A DNA stretch of 64,000 bases from Venturia oleaginea. Taxonomy: Eukaryota > Ascomycota > Dothideomycetes > Venturiales > Venturiaceae. The DNA lies in the NCBI GenBank assembly GCA_013176395.1, contig JABMLP010000003.1, positions 1,922,001 through 1,986,000 on the forward strand, written 5' to 3'. The notes beneath the pieces are model-generated. The model was not told where the DNA came from. It did no database searches and saw only the letters and a list, made by a program, of their open reading frames with translations. This document shows, in pieces, positions 37,980-49,180 of the stretch. The position numbers and the translations under genes were made by a program. How positions within the stretch are numbered: position 1 is the first letter of the stretch; each line of letters starts with the position of its first letter.

Positions 37980-40411
37980 CTAAAACATCATACTATCATC
38001 CTCCCTCTCCCCATCAGTGTAGCACTCCTTACCCACCAATCCATCAGCAACCCTCTCACGAAACCTCCCAGGGTACATAGCCTCCCTCTTCAACCGATTC
38101 TTCGCACCACTCCTCGCACCTTCAGCATGCGCTCGAGACTTGACATCATCAGTCAACTCTTGCGCGACGACACCATGTTGGGTGTTACTTCGACGGGCTA
38201 CAGCGGCATGAGCTGACGTGGCGAGTCGATTCGCCCAAGCAGGATCTTGAGCAGGGAGTGATTCGTAGGCACCTTGTTGACGAGTAGCCTGTCCTTGAGC
38301 GACTGTCTGAGTCTGTACTTGGGCCTGGGGTGGTGGAGGAACTGGAGAATCCCAACTCCCATCCATAGCACGACTCGTCTGCCTAGGAACGGGAGGATGA
38401 CTCGCGAGAGGGAGACGCTCTGTGCGATCTAGACGAGCGGGATTACGTGCGGGGATTGGTGGTGGTGGTGCTGCTCCACGTGGGAAATTTGTATCAAGAT
38501 ATTTCGTATAATCTTGGGCGAGGTAGATGCTGTACGGAATGCCGGCTGGTGTAAGTGTGCGCTGAGATTGGTATGTTGAAGGTGTGCCGGCGAGGTAAGT
38601 GGAGTGATTGACGCCTGATGTCGTGCGCGAGGCCGGGGGTGTGGTAGCATTTGAGCGTTTGTGGCTAAAGCTCTTGCTTGGAGAGCCGGTATGGGGCGTG
38701 CGTTTGTGGACGCGCAGGGAATCGGCGGGAGTGGGGGATTTGGGCGATGGTTCGTTCTCGATTCCAAAGGGCTTTGGTGGTGAGGCAATGTTGCTGCGTG
38801 GTGATCTGCCGGTTGTCGAATTGTCCTGCTTTCGTGGCGATCCACCATTCTCTGATCGCGAATAGAGAGACGAGGACTTCCGATTCAGCTGTGGTGCCAA
38901 GAAGGAGCTGTGCTGATTTACTTGGAGTCTATGGTTCTGATCATTGAAGGGCGAGTCCGCTCCCTGGTCGAGACGCGTGGTTTTAGTAACAGCAGGGAAG
39001 ACGAACGATGTTTCAGTCATCTCCATGGACGGAGAACCAGCTGGCGAGTTGGCAAGCTCGATGCCCCCATTCGCAGACGTGGGCAGCATTCCACCAGTCG
39101 CTAATCCACTGGGTCTCGATGAGAATGGGTCCAAGTTCATGGATACTCGACCGGCATTGCCGAAGCCCAAAGTGTCCAGGGCTTCTTCGAGAGATTGTGG
39201 TTCTGTCGGGTTCATGGAGGGTGATCCAGGTGGCGATGCGGCTAGTAAAGGCTGCTTGTCATCATCTTCGTGGATGTCCTTTGCTACTGCTTCGTCCGGC
39301 TGAGAGTCCTTGGTCCCACTCTCTTCTGCCTCGTGCTCCTCCTTCTCCTCCACGACAGGTGATTCAGGCTCCACGTCTTCATCGGTCATCTTTGACTCCT
39401 TGCCCTCCTTCGTCTCTTTCTTGTTCACTCCACTGATGCTCCTCCTAATCTTCTCAGCCCAACTATCACTCTTCTTATGCCCACTTGAAGCTGCTCGACC
39501 TTTGATAGAGTCTTTTGGTGCGGTCAAGTTATTGAAGGCCTGGGCAAGTGCCTTGACTTTAGAGACCGGCTTAGACTCGGAACTGGGAGTGTGGCTTGAG
39601 CCACTCGTCTGACGCGAGTGGTAGTGGGAAGAAGCGCTCGGAGTGCGAGACGCCCCGCTTGGTCGACGAAAGAGCGCTGGTTTTGGCTTCCAAGGGGACG
39701 TGATAATAGGAATGTCGCTGTTGACCTGACCGCCTCTGACCTTGGGAATGGCTGGCGGTGGTGGCATCTCATTCGAAGCCTTACGGACAATCGAGGCACT
39801 CGCACTGCTCTCATCACTGACATTCCTCAAGCCCAAGGCCGTGGCGCCTGAGAAGCCCGTCTCGAAATCGAACAATTGAAGGTGCATTCCTGGCATGGCC
39901 TGTGAACTCTCGCGAGCTGGACGAGGGGGCGGCTGGTTTGGCTTGGCTGGAGTCCGCGGCTGGTTTGGATTGGTAGGATTCTCAAGAGCCCCAGCTGCAC
40001 GATCTTCTTGCTGTGCTGAGTAATGATTCTTTGAAGAAGGAAAGGTATCCAGCACGGTACTGAATGCCACGGACTTACGACGGTTTCCAGAGTTGGGTTT
40101 GCGAAAAGCAGATAAAGATGGGGAGATTGGTGTCTTTGGCGATTCTGCTGTTCCGATTAGTAAATGCTCTTCATTTGTTGTCGTTTTGTCTTACGATCGT
40201 GACTTGTGTCTTGACCTTGAAGACCAATTAGAGAACTGGGAGATGTTGTCATCTTGCTGCCATGTTTATCCTGTCCGTCTGAGGCTTTCACTGCCCTGGT
40301 GGGCGTCGAGTCATCTTGAATTCTGTCGTTTGAGTTAGACTTCAACTCCGGTGGGCTCTTGTTCGTGTTCTGCGACTTCTTGATCATCGAGTACGGAGCT
40401 GGAGAAAGCAT
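37980..40411 (-). CDS. Low-complexity Ser/Pro-rich protein, unrecognised
   Basis: Two exons: 40411-40195 and 40147-37980 (2385 nt, 794 aa). The 47-bp intron (GTAAGA...TACTAATCGGAACAG) has a textbook branch site and joins TSHD to PESPKTPISPSL in frame. The protein is almost wholly disordered, with many SP/TP and RxxS sites (RRKSVAFS, SPWKPKPALF), a short predicted helix (VSKVKALAQAFNNL; SWAEKIRRSIS), and a conserved-looking C-terminal stretch (YSIYLAQDYTKYLDTNFPRG followed by poly-Pro, then ARSGAKNRLKREAMYPGRFRERV). No enzyme motif or membrane segment is present. It could be a cytoskeletal or cell-cycle scaffold, but that is a guess. Confidence 0.7.
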
Positions 40412-40841
40412 AGTTGCGATTGTTCTCCCTATCGAGGAATAAGGCAATCTGAGCGTTGATCTAAGCAAATGCAGTGCAATGTTGATGTTGTAGTGATTGC
40501 GTCGGCGACGAAGTGAAGTCACATATTCAGATAGTCATCAGGCCAGCACCTGTCATGTGGCCAAATAACTGACGCGTAGGTGAAGCGACCGTGTTATTGT
40601 TTTGATAGCCGTCAGGAATCGATACGTGTTGGGAACCGCAACGCAAAATCATCACAACGGATCGCCAGAGTGTTGCCGGCCGTGATGCCTCGTGCTCTTC
40701 AAAATGAACGTTTGAGGTACAGACAAGGTTGAACCAATTGATAACCTTCGGAGGAGATTTCGATGCTGGCTGGACTGCTCGTTTGGGGGCCATTCAGTTC
40801 AGAACCTGAAGACCCAGGCCTTTCATTTAGAGCTTCGCCAT

Positions 40842-40920
40842 TCGACATCGATATCGATAAATTTCTGGATTTTCGTGAAAGTTAGATTGCCAGAACTTTA
40901 TCAATACCGATCTCGAGCTG
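40842..40920. repeat. Dispersed hairpin repeat copy
   Basis: Left arm TCGATATCGATAAATTTCTGG pairs, with a few mismatches, with the right arm CCAGAACTTTATCAATACCG followed by ATCTCGAG, giving a ~27-bp imperfect stem. It shares the core with helicase-intron unit b. Confidence 0.65.
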
Positions 40921-41400
40921 AAGGAGTCAGGTCCATAAGAGCATTTTCTTGCTTACAGACTTTGGCCAATGTCGAAGAGCAAAGAGTCGAGCAAGGCGGG
41001 ATCTCATAGTTTATTAGCTGCAGCTGTTGTCCAGATGTGAAGTGCCTCGTCCCCAGTGCCGTTTATTGAAGTTATTTCCCCTACCTCGAAATGCAAGCAT
41101 TCAGCTATCTCGTAGCAGCCTCTCTACGCGGGACCGATGACGATAGTCTCTTGGAAATCTTCGCTCTGTTGATTGTCAGAAAATCATCAATATCGAGTTC
41201 GGATGTGGCGTTCCAGACTGTCTTTAGAGCGGCCATGGAGTGCCGGCTTCACGGGGCTAGATTTGTTGACCTGTACTTGTTTTCTTCCATTATTGCAATA
41301 ATGATCATATCAAGGCCTGATTGATTTCACAGCGGTTTCGTTATTGCAAGTCGTTTCCAATTCCCCTGAGGATCGAAGTCCTACGTTAAATTCAAGTCTC

Positions 41401-41478
41401 TGAACTCCAGATCGATGCCGATAAATTTCTGGCGAGTTCTGAAACAGGGAGTGCCAGCAAATCATACATACCGGTCGC
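41401..41478. repeat. Dispersed hairpin repeat copy (decayed)
   Basis: GAACTCCAGATCGATGCCG followed by ATAAATTTCTGGC matches the left arm of the family. The right arm (GTGCCAGCAAATCATACATA) is more diverged. Confidence 0.55.
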
Positions 41479-41679
41479 CATTTAGAAAGCTAAATTTGGA
41501 TTTCAGATGTTGTCGAAGGGTAAACATGAGTCCTGCCGAATTGTAATCGATTCGCATGTACGCTGTAATTGAACGCCCCCGGATTCCATCACACCACGCC
41601 AGGGTATACCAATATCAAACAAAATGTCCGCCCAAACTCCATATTCCACGCCCATCCCACATATCCTGCAGAATCGTGC

Positions 41680-42298
41680 TCAAAACTCCATATCCTGTGG
41701 CACAGCCATACTCTTCCTCAACTGCCTCTCCCTCTGCCCTGCCTGTAATTGTAATCTCTCAATTGCAAAAGTTAATCGCTCTTTTTTCTGTCTGAGCTGC
41801 TTCATCTTCATGATGTCTAGTCCTGTCAAACTGGCCTTGCCATCTCCGCCCACATTTCCGCTTATAGACTTGCCGAAGCTTTTGGCGCGTCCTCTACTTG
41901 CAGGGCGCGTGGAGGAACTCGAGTTAAGTCTGCCTTGTTGAAGATCATACTTCGCAATGAGGGATTGTTCGCGTCGCTCTAGTTTGTCGAGGTAGGTTGA
42001 TACGCGTGTCAAGAGTGATGTGACTTCTGGTTGGATTTCTGAGAGGAGGGCTGATTGGGCTGATTGGAGGGAGGGCTCGGAAATGAGTTCGAAGTGCTGT
42101 TTATGCATCAGTTCTTACATGCTCTTGGAACTCTGGCGGCATGAGGAAGGGGAGTTCTGGACATACTCGTGTAGTTTGCAGCACCTTGGCCAGCCGTGGG
42201 AAGTCATTGACGCCTTGTTCGAGAGTTCGTATAGAGGAAGAAAGTGTACCAATCGTCTCCCTCAAAGAAGAGACGCAGCCTTGGAGAGAATGTGCCAT
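41680..42298 (-). CDS. SPC19: DASH complex subunit Spc19
   Basis: Two exons: 42298-42167 and 42096-41680 (549 nt, 182 aa). The 70-bp intron has donor GTATGT and acceptor AACAG and falls between LQTTR and HFELISEP. The whole N-terminal two-thirds is the conserved Spc19 helix pair: SLQGCVSSLRETIGTLSSSI, GVNDFPRLAKVLQTTRHFEL, IQPEVTSLLTRVSTYLDKLE and RREQSLIAKYDLQQGRL. The C-terminal third has a second coiled coil (MKQLRQKKERLTFAIERLQLQ). It is one of the ten DASH/Dam1 subunits that ring kinetochore microtubules. Length is normal. Its ATG is only 210 bp from the divergent ATP18 start. Confidence 0.93.
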
Positions 42299-42508
42299 AT
42301 TTGCGGAATTGCCTCTATCAAAAGAATGTTGTTGTTGATATTTGTATCTTGAGTCCAGTATAGAATATGCTGACTCCACTATAATGCGCCCAGCGGATCC
42401 TCTCGAGCTTCCGGCTTCCAACGAGCACCAGGACAAACCCCCCCTACGACAACACCACCACAAACACCATCCACACACAATCCCAATATTCCCACTCCAA
42501 CCGCAAAA
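42299..42508. promoter_or_regulatory. Compact bidirectional promoter, SPC19 / ATP18
   Basis: 210 bp between divergent start codons. It must hold both promoters and leaders. C/A-rich toward ATP18. Confidence 0.5.
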
Positions 42509-42973
42509 ATGAGTTACTTTGGACGCAAATGGCCTGTGCCAATCGGTAAGCTTGGATGGCGCGCAATGGCTGGATGAGCACGGAACTGACTTTTCGACAG
42601 CTCAACCTCTGTGGCCATTCTACACTGCTGGTATGCGAACATCTCTCTCCTCACCTCGAATTGGATAGTTTGTTTCGAATCGCGATGGAGGCGGGATGAA
42701 AGAGACGGAATTGATGGAAAGGATAGAATTGGAACATTGTGAACTTCAATATGGGAGAATTGGACAATAGCTGACAAGATTGCATAGGCGTCGTCATCCT
42801 CTACGGCGTCAACTCTTTCTCAGGCGTCCTCGCTAATAGTATGTTCCTGCACACCCGGTCCCTCGACCTCCGATCAAGTCGACATTATACTAATCAAGGT
42901 GACAGCCGACGAATTCAAGAACGACCCCAGAAACCCAGCTGCGAAGGCAAACAACGCGGCGGGCGGCCACTAA
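42509..42973 (+). CDS. ATP18: ATP synthase subunit J (Atp18), mitochondrial
   Basis: Four tiny exons: 42509-42545, 42601-42630, 42788-42838, 42906-42973 (186 nt, 61 aa). They are too short and spliced to stand out as an open frame. Donors are GTAAGC, GTATGC and GTATGT; the last intron has the branch ATACTAATC and acceptor GACAG. The protein begins MSYFGRKWPVPIAQPLWPFY, has one membrane helix (AGVVILYGVNSFSGVL) and ends NTDEFKNDPRNPAAKA, matching the Atp18 layout (fungal 'WP.P...WPF' opening, single TM, NT.EF.NDPRNP tail). It is a membrane (Fo) subunit helping dimerisation of F1Fo ATP synthase in the inner mitochondrial membrane. Confidence 0.92.
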
Positions 42974-44552
42974 AAGCATGTATTCTGGCTGGGCTGAAAG
43001 AGAGGCGACTGCGATATGGGCAGTGTATGATATTGCCTGGTGCTGCTGGTTGATGAGACAGGAGGCAGATGTCTGTACATACTACTAGACGGCATATGGT
43101 CTATGGAAAATCTTGAAATTGATCGTCAAAAAGCGTTCCTGTACTTCTCTTTAGAGGAGTCAACCGTGGGCAATTGGGCGTCTCAATGGCAAACGACTCG
43201 ATCTAGCCTCAAATCTCAGTTCCATCTTGACAGACGCATAGTTCCATGGCGTTTGTAACGTCAATTGACCCCATTCAGTCCCAGCTAATATTAGCATACC
43301 ACGGATGTTCTGTCCCGGGCCTCACGGTCCTGCAGCCATCCTCCGTTTCTACCCGAGCCTACTTGACGATGTCTCCAAATAAATACAATGTTTCGCAGCT
43401 TCTCCTCGGGCTAAAGAAAATCCAGGCGATCTGCCCAGTGCATAGTTGTGGTCTGCGCTTTGCTGAACATCTGGAAGCTGAGAATGTTACTCACCGAAAT
43501 GATCCCTGAGGTTATATCGCGGATTGTCGAATCCTATCAAATTTGGTAGTGGAGAAGATGTTGTCGGTTGAATTGGGCGGCGGTGATGATTATCACCATC
43601 ATGCCATATTGATCACGATGCGTTCTACATCTTTTGCTTGGGGCGTGAAGGTCTACTATTGCATCCCGCCGCGCCACAATTATGTTGTTTCTCTACTCAT
43701 TCTTATCCGCGGACGAGTCGACCGATGCGGCGGAGCTATAAGCGATTTGATATTTTTTCTTTTCTCAATGCTTTGATATCTTCCGCTAATGGGTGTGTTG
43801 TAGCAATATGTATACCCTCAGAGTTCAAAGTATCGATTCAGCGGCTGGCCTCGGCTGGGGTCAGCTTCGACGAAACTCTTGGATAAATACTGATATTGCA
43901 ATATTGATAAGGACACAAGCACGGCACAGTTGATAGCCGAGTGCATGGTGGCGCCTATATTCAACAGTGAACAATAATTTGCGTAAATGGCCTAATCTGG
44001 TTGTCTTCTTAATTTAACTGATCGTTGGTGATGGGAGTATGCTGTATGGCGATGATAATGGCGATGATGATAACCAGTATCTACATCATCTCATACTCGG
44101 CACCGGAGAAACTGACACGTCTCGGCGCAGCGAGCACCCAATCGTTCTACCGTCTGCGCGATATCATTTTGACTCGATTTATATCCTAGCCATTGTTATC
44201 ACGATATCTCACAGATACGACGGAGCCTTCAGTCGAATTCATGTTTTGCGTCTTGGTGTTGCAGCATTGGTGGATGGACGGTGTTTAACCATTTTTCTCT
44301 AGCGTTCCATTACTCTCGACCATTACACAACTTCAAGGCGGCTTGCTTGGCTGCCTTTATCTATTCTTGAATTTGGTCGATTCGTTGTTATATAAGTAAC
44401 TCGGATGGAATCTCTCGGGTAGATAGTTTTCTTGCCTGCTCTTGGTGTAGGTTGAGCGAAACGAGAAATCAGATGATGTAAGGGCTGCGCTTGGGCGTGG
44501 GAAATGTGGGGTTTGGTTGGTTGATGTAGCGCCAGCGGTTTTTGGTTGATTT
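42974..44552. other. Long intergenic stretch bordering the TE island
   Basis: No gene is recognised. Contains GATGAT/ATCATC-rich patches (43580-43620, 44045-44095). The Copia LTR begins at 44553. Confidence 0.4.
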
Positions 44553-44783
44553 TGTTACGCTGAACGAGCAAAACAGAGTTATTCGGAAGTAGATTCAACA
44601 CGAACTTAACGATAGGAGCCGATGAACAGAACGAGTGTCACCCTGTGACTTGACTGTATTGACTGCAGAGGTTAAGTACACCGTTGCATCTGCATGCATA
44701 TATATGCATGTCAATGCATTCCTTGGCATCTATCACGTGCACTACGCCTGAGGTATCAAGGACTGGCATGCCACTGTTCAACA
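44553..44783 (-). repeat. Copia 3' LTR
   Basis: 231 bp with TGTTACGCTGAACG and CTGTTCAACA termini; nearly identical to the solo LTR at 28046-28276. Its inner edge is followed by CTCCCAC, the complement of the polypurine tract. Confidence 0.88.
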
Positions 44784-44790
44784 CTCCCAC

Positions 44791-46397
44791 GACAAAAAAC
44801 AGCACACACAGCGAGAACTCAATTTTTGGAATTTACAGAAGTATCATCTAAGGATCATCAAAACACCTTTGCCAATGGCCGCTCCGGCCTCTAGAGGCCA
44901 TCGCGCGTCCCTCAGCGTCGATGAGATATCTCTAGAGTCGCCGTCGCGGCCACCGCAGAGCAAGCAGACGAATACATGAGCAAGCTACACGAACGATGCG
45001 TCCACCAAAGACAACAGCAACCATCTAGTCACTATCTCCCGGCTAGTCCATCACCCCAGATGACACTGCAACGCTCCGAGTCGACGAGTCACTGCTAGAA
45101 CGGCAATACCTTCAACACAACTCAAACACCAGACGCCCGGTGCGCAACAATCGGCACCACACACCACTGCAACGACTAGACAATCCTCTCCCAACGTCTT
45201 GGCAAACCGTCCTGCTACAAGCTGTTGCCCAGAGCCTTGAGTCCTCTCCCCAAACTGTTGCGTCCCAGTTATGGCATTGGCAAGAGTAGGTGCGCGACAC
45301 AGTAAGTAGTAAGGACGCATAGAAGGAGCCTATTGGCGGCAAATCCCCTCCCTGTAAGCTAGCAGACGTAGCCTTGAGCCTCTCCCCAGACTGTTGCGTC
45401 CCAGTTATGGCAGTGGCAAGAGTAGGTGCGCGATATAGCAAGCAGGGAGAGCGACTAGCAGCAGATAGGCTCCGACTATAAGACGACAGGTCTACAACAC
45501 AATCGGTGCGACACGATACGGCAGCTGCTAGAGAACCTCATCTACTATCGTCTCCGCAAACCGTCCTGCTGTAAGCTGATGTCCAGAGCCTTGAGCCTCT
45601 CCCCAAACTGTTGCGTCCCAGTTATGGCATTGGCAAGAGTAGGTGCGCAACACAGTAAGCAGTAAGGACGTATAGAAGGAGCTTATTGGCGGCAAATCCC
45701 CTCCCTACAAGCCAGCAGACGTAGCCTTGAGCCTCTCCCCAGACTGTTGCGTCCCAGTTATGGCATTGGCAAGAGTAGGAGCGCGATATAGCAAGTAGGG
45801 AGAGCGACTAGCAGCAGATAGGCTCCGACTATAAGACGGCAGGTCTATAGCACGATCGGCGCCATACAATACGGCAGCTACCAGACAGCCTCGTCCACGG
45901 GCATACCCGGAGTATCACACCCAAGCAGCGAAATCACGACTACGATGGTTACTATTGTCTCCAGCATCACACAACCAAATACACCGCCGCATAGGAATCT
46001 GGTGCAAGGCAACTTTCACAAGCAGAAACATACTTAGGGAACCCATTGGCCTTGAGGGATAAGGCGAAACAGATAGACAAGCTGAGCATTAGAGGGAGAC
46101 TGTAGGTAGAAGGATAGCGAAACACGAGGCATTGCCTCTTGAGTCTACATAGCACAGATATACTAGCAGAATAACCAGTATCTACAAGAGCCAGCGGGCA
46201 TTTGGAGATACTGGTTAAGGGAAAAGAGGGAGGACGGAGGGGACAGCTGGTCTTGTTTCAGTGAACGGGGCGAAGTGGGGCGCGGTGGATTATATAATCT
46301 ATCACGTGTCGGCTGTCTGATGAAGTCCTCCTAACCGGACATAGCTGCGTGATTAAGCGGCTGCAACCGAGTAGGATAAAATCAATCAATCAATCAA
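44791..46397 (+). mobile_element. 5'-truncated non-LTR (LINE) retrotransposon, copy 1
   Basis: Flanked by a perfect 14-bp duplication TTCAACACTCCCAC (44777-44790 and 46398-46411) and ending in a (ATCA)n tail, the hallmarks of LINE insertion. It begins inside ORF1 (HTQRELNFWNLQKYHLRIIK) and runs to that ORF's stop near 44980. About 1 kb of tandem repeats and a 3' UTR shared with the LINE at 51401-52866 follow. No endonuclease, reverse transcriptase or RNase H is present. Confidence 0.87.
45200..45860. repeat. Complex tandem repeat inside LINE copy 1
   Basis: A ~350-bp higher-order unit (GCAAACCGTCCTGCT at ~45203 and ~45556), each holding two copies of a sub-unit with TGTTGCGTCCCAGTTATGGC (four in all). 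The same array is present in inverted copy 2 (59300-59880). Confidence 0.75.
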
Positions 46398-46428
46398 TTC
46401 AACACTCCCACTCATGCCTAGACCTTAG

Positions 46429-47947
46429 CTATACCATTCCCAGTTGATGTAAGAAGTTCTGGAACTGTTGACCATTCTTTGGCTTAGTCAACCCATCTGC
46501 AACCATGTCTGCAGTAGGACAGAACTCCACGATCAATTGGTTCCTTTCCCTCATTCTTCTGACATTGTTGTATGCGATGTCAATGTGTTTAGATCTCTCA
46601 TGAGCATGGGAGTCCTTAACCAGGCTGAGACAAGCTTGGTTGTCTCCCTTCAGAACCATGAGAGGCTCAAAAGCGTTCTTGCCTACCATGTCCGGATGTC
46701 CCATTTCCCTCAAGAGCGATGAAAGGAATTGAGCTTGTTTACCACCGCTGCTCATTGCCATGTATTCAGCTTCCATCGTAGAGGTTGCTACTGACTTCAT
46801 CTTCTTGCTCATCCAGGCAACTGGTGCTCCAGCAAGAAAGAACACCCATCCTAGGATGGAGACCCTGTCTGCCTTGTCCATAGCGTAATCTGCATCTGAG
46901 TATCCCACAAGCCCAGTATGTCCTCCAATGCTGTATTCCAGTCCAAGATCTGGAAATGACCTGAGGTACCTAGCTACTTTCTTGATTGCCTTCTCATGGA
47001 ATACCGTTGGGCCAGATGCATAGGAGCTGAGTCTTCCAATAGCAAAAGCTATATCTGGCCTGCACATCACCATTGGCCACATCCATGTTCCCGTCTGCTC
47101 CTGGTAGCTCCCACTATCTGAGCGAGGATCTGTTGGTCTTGATTTCCTCAGATCATCATAGGAATCCATGGGTGACAGTGTTGGCTTCCCTTTTTCCGCC
47201 GACATTCCAAACTTTGCGAGGGCCTCCCTGATGTAGTGTCCTTGGTCAAGCTTCAGGGTTCCCTTCGTTCTATCTCTGGCGATCCTCATGCCAACAATCT
47301 TGTCTGGTTCTCCTAGGTCCTTGATCTTGAAGATCTTCCCAAATTCTTGCTTGAACCATTTGATATTGTCGAGATTTGAGGATGCAATAGGTATGTCGTC
47401 TACCCATGTAAGAATCATGATGTCTCTCTCCTTGTGAACCAAAAGACAGAGGTCAACTTCTGATTTGGCAAAGCCCAGCTTCTTCAATTTCTCTACACAG
47501 AGTTGGTTCCAGTCCCTTGCTGCTTGTTTCAGACCATACAAGCTCTTCAGCATCTTGAAGACTTTGCCTGGTGGAATGTCTACTTCTGGGGGAGGGATCA
47601 TGAAGATGTCCTCTTTCAGGAACTGATTCGGTGAATGCATTGTTTACATCAACTACATGCATGTGGAGATTCTTCTTGGCAACAGTAGCCATAAAGCATC
47701 TCAGGGTATCATGCCTAACAGTAGGTGCAAAGGTGTCCGTGAAGTCTACACCTAGTTTCTGTGAGAATCCTCTGGCCACAAGCCTTGCCTTGAACTTATC
47801 GATTGCTCCACTGATGAGGTACTTCATGTCGAATACCCATTTGGATGTCACAAGATTGGCTTCCTTGGGGGGGACAACCTGGCTCCATGTGTGGTTGCTC
47901 TCCAGTGCAGCCAGTTCCTTCTGAATAGCCTCCTTCCATAGGTGGCC
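46429..47947 (-). pseudogene. Copia reverse transcriptase - RNase H (frameshifted)
   Basis: Shows the Copia RT opening (WKEAIQKELAALESNHTWSQ, VTSKWVFDMKYL, KARLVARGFSQ), the active site as WVDDIPIAS, LYGLKQAARDWNQ, and RNase H (GYSDADYAMDKADR, STMEAEYMAMSSG, KHIDIAYNNVR, ADGLTKP). A single extra A (near 47625) disrupts the frame between AFTES and FLKED; the inverted copy lacks it. The start of this segment follows an in-frame TGA (47948-47950) from the integrase. Confidence 0.9.
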
Positions 47948-49180
47948 TCATTTCTTGTCCTGGATCGCCTCTTTGTAGGTCTTGGGGATAGGGATGTTGT
48001 GCTTAGCTCCCACTGTCTCCTTGCACGCAATGAAAGCAGCTTCGTCGATCTCACCTAGGAAATCTTTCCCATCTGCAGCAAGCTCACTAGCCATCATCAT
48101 GATCTGGGCGAACATAGCGTAATCGAGTCTTTTCGATGGTCTCTCGTCCGAGGTAATAGAGTCTGACCTAAGTCTCTTACGCCCTGTTGGTTCCTGAGCT
48201 TGAGTTGATGCAGGTGTAGAATGCACAGGTGTAGAGGTAGGTTGAGTAGGGATTGCTGTCTCAGACTCAGCCGGGTGAGATGTCTCTGTTCGACTTGTTG
48301 CTTCTGGCCCTTGGGAGTCTGCCAATGCAATTTCCTCTGGCGTGGATTTCCTAACAATTCTCTCAAAGACTGGAAATTTAGGTACCAATTCCCTAGCTGG
48401 CCTGGGTGTCTCAACAGTCTCTGGGATTATTGGGAGTTTTCTCGGTCTTCCTCTTGGATTCCTGTTAAGGCTTGCTGAGTTGGTTTGACCTGCCGTTCCG
48501 AGGTTCAAACTCAAGTCACCTCCTCTTTGATCTTCAAGGAACCTTACCGAGCTGTGTGTCTTGATATCCCTGAAATCTGGATCCCAGAACTTCCACATTT
48601 TTCTCGTACCTTTGACATATCCCATGAAGACTACAGGCTTGCCAGTATTCATGAATTTGTCAGCCCTCGACTTTGAGAAGTTGTGCATTGCCCCTGCAAG
48701 CTCCTCTCTCGGGACATGTACGATAGCCTGACATCCCCATACTCGGAGGTGATCAATTGAGGGTTTCTTTCCTGACCATGCTTCTTCTGGGGAGAGCCTG
48801 AATCCTTCAACCTCTGGACCGTTGGCGAGAAGATTGCTGACATAGGTATGGGTTTCGATTGCTTCTGGCCAGAACTCAATAGGCATTCCGGAATCCTCGC
48901 ACATAGCCCGGACATTGTTCCCTGAGGTCTGGATATTCCTTTCCGCAACCCCATTCTGGTTGGAACTATGTGCCTCTGTGAACTCAAGATGAATATCCTC
49001 TTCTTTCTCCCAATCTCTCGCCAGCTTGACAAGTTCTCCCGCATTGTCGATCCTCACAGCTTTCAGCTTCTTCCCAGTTTCAGTCTCAGCTGACACTTTC
49101 CATTGTCTGAGTTCTTGAGGTGCATCCGACTTCTCTCTCATTGGCCTTGTCCATTTCTTTCGGGAAGCATTTTCGACGAT
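47948..49180 (-). pseudogene. Copia integrase segment
   Basis: Reads through IVENASRKKWTRPM, AVRIDNAGELVKLARD, HSSNQNGVAERNIQT and PEEAWSGKKPSIDHLRVWGC, the Copia integrase core end and C-terminal domain with DNAGE and the Asn-Gly-x-x-Glu/ERN signature. It ends at TGA 47948-47950 where the polyprotein should continue into RT. Upstream it is separated from gag by a TAG. Confidence 0.88.

Larger units (their letters stand above)
40412..41679. other. Intergenic with two hairpin repeats
   Basis: Between the low-complexity gene and SPC19. It contains the two repeats listed separately. An ORF at 41091-41324 has no reliable homology. Confidence 0.5.
44791..48673. repeat. Inverted repeat arm 1 (Copia+LINE, ~3.9 kb)
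   Basis: Reverse complement of 56408-60284. It includes LINE copy 1 and Copia integrase C-terminus through RNase H. Proteins in the Copia part are letter-identical between arms apart from one inserted A in arm 1. The LINE part has scattered substitutions and small indels. Confidence 0.88.

Noticed and set aside
41091..41324. ORF with a vague BTB-like look
   Set aside because: Resemblance too weak; the stretch also contains a decayed hairpin-repeat-like segment.
45050..45860. Regularly spaced repeats that might be taken for a CRISPR array
   Set aside because: Eukaryotic LINE context, repeat units of hundreds of bp with nested sub-repeats, not short direct repeats with unique spacers.
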